From JALOLG01 sp963776935 (lineage in GTDB: Bacteria; Actinomycetota; Acidimicrobiia; Acidimicrobiales; Ilumatobacteraceae): a stretch of 64,000 nt of DNA. This document shows, piece by piece, positions 58,792 through 64,000 of this stretch (position 1 is the first letter of the stretch; each line of letters starts with the position of its first letter). The position numbers were made by a program, and so were the translations under genes. Under the pieces are notes generated by a model. It was not told the DNA's origin and searched no databases. It saw nothing but the letters and a program-made list of their open reading frames with translations. Location of the stretch: assembly GCA_963776935.1 (NCBI GenBank), contig CAVZOP010000009.1, positions 186,001-250,000 on the forward strand. The letters are read 5' to 3'.

Positions 58792-59876
58792 ATGGCGTTC
58801 GATCTCACCCCGCCGGTGCGGCCGCCGGGCGGACCGGCGCGGCATCATCTGGCCGCCACGGCCGACACCTGTTACTGGGGGTACATCGATCGCGACCAAC
58901 CGCCGTGTCTCGAGATCGACAGCGGCGACATCGTGCACGTCGAGGCGATCACCCACCACGCCGGCGACGCGCCGGACCTGCTGATGGACGATGGCATCCG
59001 GGCGATCTGGTCGGCGATCGCCGAAGACAGGCGCGGGCCGGGCGTCCACATCATGACGGGGCCGATCCACGTGCGCGGCGCCGAGCCGGGCGACACGCTG
59101 GCCGTGCGGATCCTCGACATGACGCCGCGCCTCCCGTACGGGTCGCAACTGCGCCGCCAACTGGGGCCTGCTCTACTCGACGTTCGGCAAGGAGCGGATC
59201 ACGATCTATGGGCTCGACGGCGGGAGGGAACGGCGGCTTCGGCTCCACGGCGAGCCCGTTGTTCGGGTTCGACTTCACGCGCCCGACCGGTCTACGACGT
59301 TCCCGGCGTGATCACCGAACCCGACCTCGGGGCGCGGCAACCGTTCAGCCGTCCCGTGCAGGTGCCCGTGCGCCCGCACTTCGGTGTGATGGGCGTGGCG
59401 CCGGCCGAGCCCGGACGACACTCGTCGATCCCGCCCGGCGTGTTCGGCGGCAACGTCGACAACTGGCGGCTCGGCCCGGGCGCGACGATGTGCTACCCGG
59501 TGTTCGTGCGAGGGCGCCAACCTGTACGTCGGCGATCCGCACTTCGCCCAGGGCGACGGCGAGATCTGCGGCACCGCGATCGAGGCGTCGCTCGACGCCA
59601 CGATCCAGGTGTTCGTGGTGAAGGGCGATCGGCGTCACAGCGCCCGCTGCTCGAGACCGACAACCACTGGTTCACGCACGGCTTCGGCGCCGACCTCGAC
59701 GAGGCGATGCGAGGTGGCGGCGGAGCAGATGCTGTGGCTGATGCAAGACGCACCTCGGCCTGAGCGCCGACGACGCGTACTCGCTGGCCTCGGTCGCCGA
59801 TCGACCTCGGCGTGACACAGGTCGTCGACGGCAGCTCGGCTGCCACGCCGGCCTCGCGCGCTCGATCGTCCGGTGA
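58792..59876 (+). CDS. Acetamidase/formamidase family protein, many frameshifts
   Basis: Homology to acetamidase/formamidase runs from ATG 58792 to TGA at 59874-59876 but changes frame at least eight times (about 59145, 59222, 59282, 59510, 59630, 59711, 59750, 59798 and 59832). Recognisable pieces in order are GDIVHVEAITHHAGD, ANWGLLYSTFGKERITIYGL, GFGSTASPLFGFDFTR, RPHFGVMGVAPAEPGR, GNVDNWRLGPGATMCYPVFV, NLYVGDPHFAQGDGEICGTA and LSADDAYSLASV. All core motifs are retained, which argues against true decay. The enzyme hydrolyses short amides to ammonia and acid. It precedes the VOC-GntR-cupin-hydantoinase cluster on the same strand. Confidence 0.75.
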
Positions 59877-59914
59877 CGCGACGCCTGCTCGACGCCGTTC
59901 AACTCCAACGTGTT

Positions 59915-59927
59915 ATGGTCTGACCAT
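59915..59927. promoter_or_regulatory. Perfect 13-bp palindrome, probable GntR operator
   Basis: ATGGTCTGACCAT (arms ATGGTC and GACCAT, one central base) lies 46 bases upstream of the VOC gene start. Its TGGTCTGACCA core differs by one base from the E. coli FadR core TGGTCCGACCA. An FCD/FadR-type GntR regulator is encoded two genes downstream, so autoregulation of this operon is likely. Confidence 0.7.
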
Positions 59928-59972
59928 CAGTCCAAAGACGGTGCCCGATCACATCGGAGATGGGGGTCTCAC

Positions 59973-60460
59973 ATGCCGATCACGCGGATGAACCACGCCG
60001 TGCTGTACGTGCGTGACGCGCCCACCACCGAGCGCTTCTACCGCGACGTGCTCGGCTTCAGCACGGTCGTGAGCACCCGGAGGGCGCGTTCGCGTTCATG
60101 CGTGCGCCGGCATCGCGACAACCACCACGACATCGCGTTCTTCAGCGATCGGCAACGTCGGCGCCGAGCGAGGCCGGCCGTCGCACTGTCGGCATGTATC
60201 ACATCGCTTGGGAGGTGCCGACGCTGCACGATCTGAAGTCGATGCGCGTGCGTCTGCAAGAGGCGGGTGCGCTCGTCGGCGCCAGCGACCACGGGGCGAA
60301 CAAGAGCCTCTATGCCCGCGATCCCGACGGGCTCGAGTTCGAGGTGATGTGGCTCGTCCCGGCCGAACACTGGGGCGAGGCCGAGCACCAGGCGATCATC
60401 GAACCGCTCGACATCGACGCCGAGACGCGACCACTTCGCCAACGGTCGGCGCTGGCATGA
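59973..60460 (+). CDS. VOC (glyoxalase/bleomycin resistance) family protein, frameshifted
   Basis: About 160 residues. Two VOC half-motifs are seen: RMNHAVLYVRDAPTTERFYR (first metal His) and GMYHIAWEVPTLHDLKSMRV with YARDPDGLEFEVMWLVPAEH (second His and Glu). About four frame changes lie between 60075 and 60185. A dioxygenase, epimerase or isomerase step is possible. The ATG at 59973 follows the palindrome, and its TGA overlaps the GntR start (ATGA). Confidence 0.72.
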
Positions 60461-61175
60461 GCGTGACGGTCGGCCAGCTTCGCATCCCGTTTCGCGCCGT
60501 ACGGTCTCGGCCGAGATCCGCCTGCGCCTCGCCGACGCGATCCACACCGGGCAGCTTCGCCCCGGGCGCGCCGCTGCCGGCCGAGCGCGTGCTGTGCCAG
60601 GAGTTCGGCGTGGCCCGCACGTCGGTGCGCGAGGCGATCCAGGGCCTCGATGATCGCCGGCTACCTCGAGCGTCGCGGCAACCGGTCGGTCGTCGCCGAG
60701 CACCTGCCGGAGGTGAACTTCGCCGGCGACGACCGCAAGGCGCTCGTGACCCAACTGTTCGAGGTGCGCCAGGTGATCGAGCCGGCGATCGTCGAGATGG
60801 CGACACGGCGGGCCACCGACGAGCCGAACGCGCCGAGATCGCCCGGCTCGCGGCCCGCCGGACGCGCAACCTGGCCGAGTTCCGCGAGATCGACCGCCAG
60901 TTCCACTCGGCGCTCGCCCGGGCGTGCGGCAACCCGCTGCTCAACGAGGTCCACGCCAAGGCGCTGGCCGCGCTGTTCGGCTCGGGCGAGTTCGCGTCGC
61001 TGCTCTACGCCGAGGTGAACCGGGCGGAGGTCAAGCGAGATCATCGACAGTCGCGACCGAGGCCCACCGGGCGATCGCCGACGCGGTCGTCAAGGGCCAC
61101 ACCCGCAAGGCGGTGGCCGCCGTGGTCGCCCACCTCGACGACGTCGAGCGCCGGATGGTGGAGCGTCTGCTGTGA
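60457..61175 (+). CDS. GntR-family (FadR/FCD) transcriptional regulator, frameshifted
   Basis: About 240 residues in several frames. The winged helix is PLPAERVLCQEFGVARTSVR, then EAIQGL and GYLERRGNRSVVAE. The ligand-binding FCD domain is LFEVRQVIEPAIVEMATRRA, EFREIDRQFHSALARACGNP, HRAIADAVVKGHTRKAVAAV and VVAHLDDVERRM, with Asp and His residues for a metal-bound carboxylate ligand. It probably controls the hydantoin-type operon from the palindrome at 59915. Frame changes near 60512, 60650, 60825 and 61036 look like single-base errors. Confidence 0.8.
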
Positions 61176-61187
61176 GCTACCGCGGCG

Positions 61188-61573
61188 TTGAACCCGGCGT
61201 CGCAGTACTGCTACTTCTTCGACGACGACGAGTTCGAGGAGACCGATCGGCCCGGTTTCCGCCGGCGGGTGATCGTCGGTGATCACCTGGAGCTGTGGTT
61301 CTGGCGGATCAAGGGCGGCGCCGAGGGCTCGTTCCTGCACAACCACGACGCCAACGAGCAGCTCGGCATCATCATGCGCGGCACGCTCGACTTCCGCATC
61401 GGTGAGGCCGAGGACCAAACGCGCAAGGTGCTCCACGCCGGCGACCTGTACCTGGCGCCGCCCTCGTCTGGCACGGCGACAGCGTCTTCATCGGCGACGA
61501 CGAGTACGGCGAGGTGTGGATCCTCGACGTGTTCGCCCCGCCCCGCACCCAACCCGCGGAGCCGGCACCGTGA
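61188..61573 (+). CDS. Cupin protein, one internal frameshift
   Basis: About 129 residues. SQYCYFFDDDEFEETDRPGF, RRVIVGDHLELWFWRIKGGA and FLHNHDANEQLGIIMRGTLD give a cupin with His and Glu metal ligands; the rest reads LVWHGDSVFIGDDEYGEVWI after a break near 61462. The start is uncertain: TTG 61188 or, if a base is wrong, GTG 61172 overlapping the GntR stop. It may protect or isomerise a ring-opened intermediate. The stop at 61571-61573 overlaps the HyuA start. Confidence 0.6.
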
Positions 61574-63676
61574 CGGCCGACTGGCGCCTCGCCGTCGACA
61601 TCGGCGGGACGTTCACCGACGTCGTGCTGCTCGACGGCGTGTCGGGCCACGTGGTCGTCGACAAGACGCTCACGACCCCGGCGGCACCGCTCGACGGAGT
61701 CCGCACCGGCGTGCGCCAGCTGCTGTCCAAGGCCGGCGTGCATCCGTCCGACATCACGGCACCGATCGTGCACGCGACGACGCTGATCACGAACTCGCTC
61801 ATCGAGGGCAAGATCGGCCGTGCCGGCGTCGTCACGACCGCTGGTTTCGGCGACACGTTGCTGATCCGCAACGAGCATCGCTACGACATGTACGACCTGC
61901 AGATCGAGTTCCCGGCTCCACCCGTGCCGCGCGATCGCGTGGTCGAGATCGCCGAGCGCACCAATCCGCACGGCATGGTCACTGGCGTGCCCGGTGCCGA
62001 TCAGCTGGCGGCCGTCACCGACGCGCTGCGCGCCGCCGACGTCGAGGCGGTCGGCGTGTGCCTGATCAACTCGTATGCGAACCCGAGCAACGAGCGCCTG
62101 ATCGCCGAGCACCTGCGCCGCGAGCTCGGTCGTTCCGGTGTGCATCTCGGCGGAGATCTCGCCCCAGATCCGCGAGTACCCGCGCATGATCACGACCGCC
62201 TGCAACGCGGCCACGATGCCGGTGATCGGCCCGTATCTCGACGAGCTGCAGAAGTGGTTGGCGAGCGAAGGCTTCGGCGGCTCGGTGCTGATGATGCTGT
62301 CGAACGGTGGTGTCGTGTCGGCCGACGACGCGGCCCGCGCTCCGATCCGTCTCGTGGAATCAGGACCTGCGGCGGGTGCGCTCGCCGGCAGTTGGTTCGC
62401 CCGCCGCATGAACGAGGAGCGACTGCTGTGCTTCGACATGGGCGGGACCACGGCGAAGGCCTGCCTGATCGTGGATGGTGAGCCGCAGCTCACGAACACG
62501 TTCGAGGTGGCCCGCATCTACCGGTTCAAGAAGGGATCCGGGTTCCCGGTCTCGGCGCCGTCGGTCGACCTGGTCGAGATCGGTGCGGGTGGCGGCAGTC
62601 TCGCCCACGTCGACGAGCTCGGCCTGCTGAAGGTCGGACCCGAGTCGGCCGGTGCCGACCCCGGTCCCGCCTGCTACGGCCGCGGCGGCACCGAACCGGC
62701 CGTCACCGACGCCGACCTGGCGCTCGGGTTGCTCGACGCGTCGTTCTTCCTCGGCGGCGACATGGCTCTCGACACCGACGCCTGCGCGGCCGCGCTGCGA
62801 TCGGTGGCAGGTGCGATGAACCTCTCGGCGCACGACACCGCGGTCGGCATCCACGAGCTGGTCAACCAGAACATGGCGGCGGCGTCGCGCATGCACGCAG
62901 TCGAGCAGGGCGCCGATCTGCGCGGTGTCACGTTGCTGGCGTTCGGCGGCGCCGGACCGGTGCACGCCTGCGGAGTCGCCGAGTTGCTCGAGTCGCCCCG
63001 TGTCGTGTTCCCGGTCAATGCGAGCGTGCTGTCGGCGTTCGGCACACTCGTGACCCCGGTGCGCATCGACCTCGCCCGCAGCATGGTGCGGCCGCTGCAG
63101 TCGGTCGACGTCGACGAGCGCGATGCGTTGCTGACCGAGCTGCGCGCCGAGGGCCGCCGCGTGTTGGTGGCAGCAGGCGTGGTGCCCGACGCCATCCGCT
63201 TCCGCTACGGCGTCGACGCCCGCTACCTCGGCCAGGGCAACGAGATCACGATCTGGGTCGGTGAGGGCGACGAGTGGCCGGTGGAGTACGACGCCGTCGT
63301 CGAGTTGTTCGAGGCCGACTACCGCCGCATCTATGGCCTCACGATCCCCGATGTCGGCGTCGAGGCGGTGACCTGGCGTTTGTCGGCCTATGCCGACGCG
63401 CCGTCGGTCGAGCCGATGTCGACCGTGGCGGCGGATCACGGCGACGTGTTCAGCACCCGCCCGGTGCGTTACGCACGCGGCGCCGAGCCGGTCGACACGC
63501 CGGTCTACCGGCGCGGCAACCTCGGACTCGGCCAGCAGATCGTCGGACCGGCGATCGTCGAGGAGCGCGAGACCACGGCCGTCATCCTCGCCGGTTGGGT
63601 GGCCACCGTCGCCGCCGACGGATCCCTCGTCGCCGAACGCGGTGACGCGAATCGCGTGGACGGATCAGCACGATGA
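61570..63676 (+). CDS. hyuA: Hydantoinase/oxoprolinase subunit A (N-methylhydantoinase A), one frameshift
   Basis: About 702 residues. The N-terminal ATP site is LAVDIGGTFTDVVLLDG; the second is LLCFDMGGTTAKACLIVDGE. Between them lie VHATTLITNSLIEGKIGRAG and, after one break near 62136, SAEISPQIREYPRMITTACN. The C-terminal part has VDLVEIGAGGGSLAHVDELG, GPESAGADPGPACYGRGG and FGGAGPVHACGVAELL, typical of HyuA. The GTG 61570 overlaps the cupin stop. With HyuB it forms an ATP-dependent ring-opening amidohydrolase or ketone carboxylase. Confidence 0.87.
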
Positions 63677-64000
63677 CGATCTCCACATCGCCGGGCACGG
63701 ACAGCCGCACGTTCGACGCGATCGAGCTCGAAGTGCTGTGGCAGAGCCTGATCGCCACGGTCAACGAGCAGGCTCGCGCCCTGCAGCGGGCCGCCTTCTC
63801 GCCGATCGTGCGCGAGGCCGGCGACCTCGCCAATGCCGTGTTCGACCGACGGGGGCGGATGGTCGCCCAGGCGGTCACCGGAACACCCGGGCACATCAAC
63901 TCGCTCGCCCGCGCCGCGTCGGCGATCCTCGACGAGTACCCCACCGACTCGTTGGTCGAGGGCGATGTGCTGATCACCAACGACCCGTACAAGACGGCTG
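63673..64000 (+). CDS. hyuB: Hydantoinase subunit B, N-terminal part (runs off the window)
   Basis: The ATG at 63673 overlaps the HyuA stop by 4 bases. The 109 residues present include LEVLWQSLIATVNEQARALQ, RAAFSPIVREAGDLANAVFD and GTPGHINSLARAASAILDEY, VLITNDPYKTA, the conserved HyuB N-terminus. The gene continues past 64000. Partner subunit of HyuA. Confidence 0.88.
   Translation, partial: MTISTSPGTDSRTFDAIELEVLWQSLIATVNEQARALQRAAFSPIVREAGDLANAVFDRRGRMVAQAVTGTPGHINSLARAASAILDEYPTDSLVEGDVLITNDPYKTA

Noticed and set aside
1..64000. CRISPR arrays, tRNA or rRNA genes, insertion sequences
   Set aside because: No regularly spaced 25-40 bp repeats, no cloverleaf with CCA-type ends, no rRNA signature and no transposase motif was seen by eye. 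A computed search could still find a tRNA.

Overview
The window is very GC-rich, densely packed DNA from an actinomycete, most likely an Acidimicrobiia (Ilumatobacter-like) bacterium. This is inferred from gene content: a mycofactocin-type short-chain dehydrogenase beside F420-type luciferase-like oxidoreductases, a DUF222/HNH protein, Ku with a ligase-less LigD, CtpE-type P-ATPase, ECF sigma factors, and a Tat-exported surface protein of a kind common in this class. GTGA and ATGA stop/start overlaps are frequent. I saw no rRNA, tRNA, CRISPR array, insertion sequence or prophage.

Layout. 0-14.7 kb is accessory metabolism. It holds the tail of a metal P-type ATPase and a phytanoyl-CoA-type dioxygenase. 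A minus-strand transporter operon follows (fused permease, Tat lipoprotein binding protein, ATPase, XRE-cupin regulator, aldo/keto reductase), divergent from an enolase-superfamily enzyme and a Rieske oxygenase. Then come an SDR / adenosine-deaminase-like / FAD oxidoreductase operon and two F420-type enzymes. 14.7-19.5 kb is a DNA-repair block: rhodanese-CBS protein, LigD (phosphoesterase plus polymerase), Ku, PRC-barrel protein and topoisomerase IB. 19.6-25.9 kb covers glycogen (debranching enzyme, MalQ), a ferritin-like protein, a zinc-ribbon protein and a glycosyltransferase. 25.9-31.8 kb has an intact and a degenerate GGDEF-EAL protein around a membrane flavin reductase-like protein.

31.8-45.7 kb looks like a stress or hypoxia island: PNPOx-like protein, GNAT-acyl-CoA synthetase fusion, UspA, multicopper oxidase, two NarL-type two-component pairs, D-lactate dehydrogenase-like protein, CtpE-like ATPase and an orphan LuxR regulator. 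Two divergent promoters there share a 14-bp palindromic motif resembling the mycobacterial DosR box. 45.8-58.6 kb is mixed: envelope proteins, two ECF sigma factors, SodC, a phosphoribosyltransferase-hydrolase fusion, orphan ureG-ureD, a Gfo/Idh/MocA oxidoreductase and an HNH protein. 58.8-64 kb is an amide/hydantoin catabolic cluster (acetamidase, VOC protein, GntR regulator, cupin, HyuA, HyuB) with a perfect operator-like palindrome in front of the GntR operon.

Sequence quality matters. At least ten genes carry single-base frameshifts, and roughly 20 are packed into 59.1-62.2 kb, where protein homology continues across frames. These look more like consensus errors than gene decay. One different kind of interruption, an in-frame TGA in the rhodanese loop where relatives usually carry cysteine, deserves separate attention.
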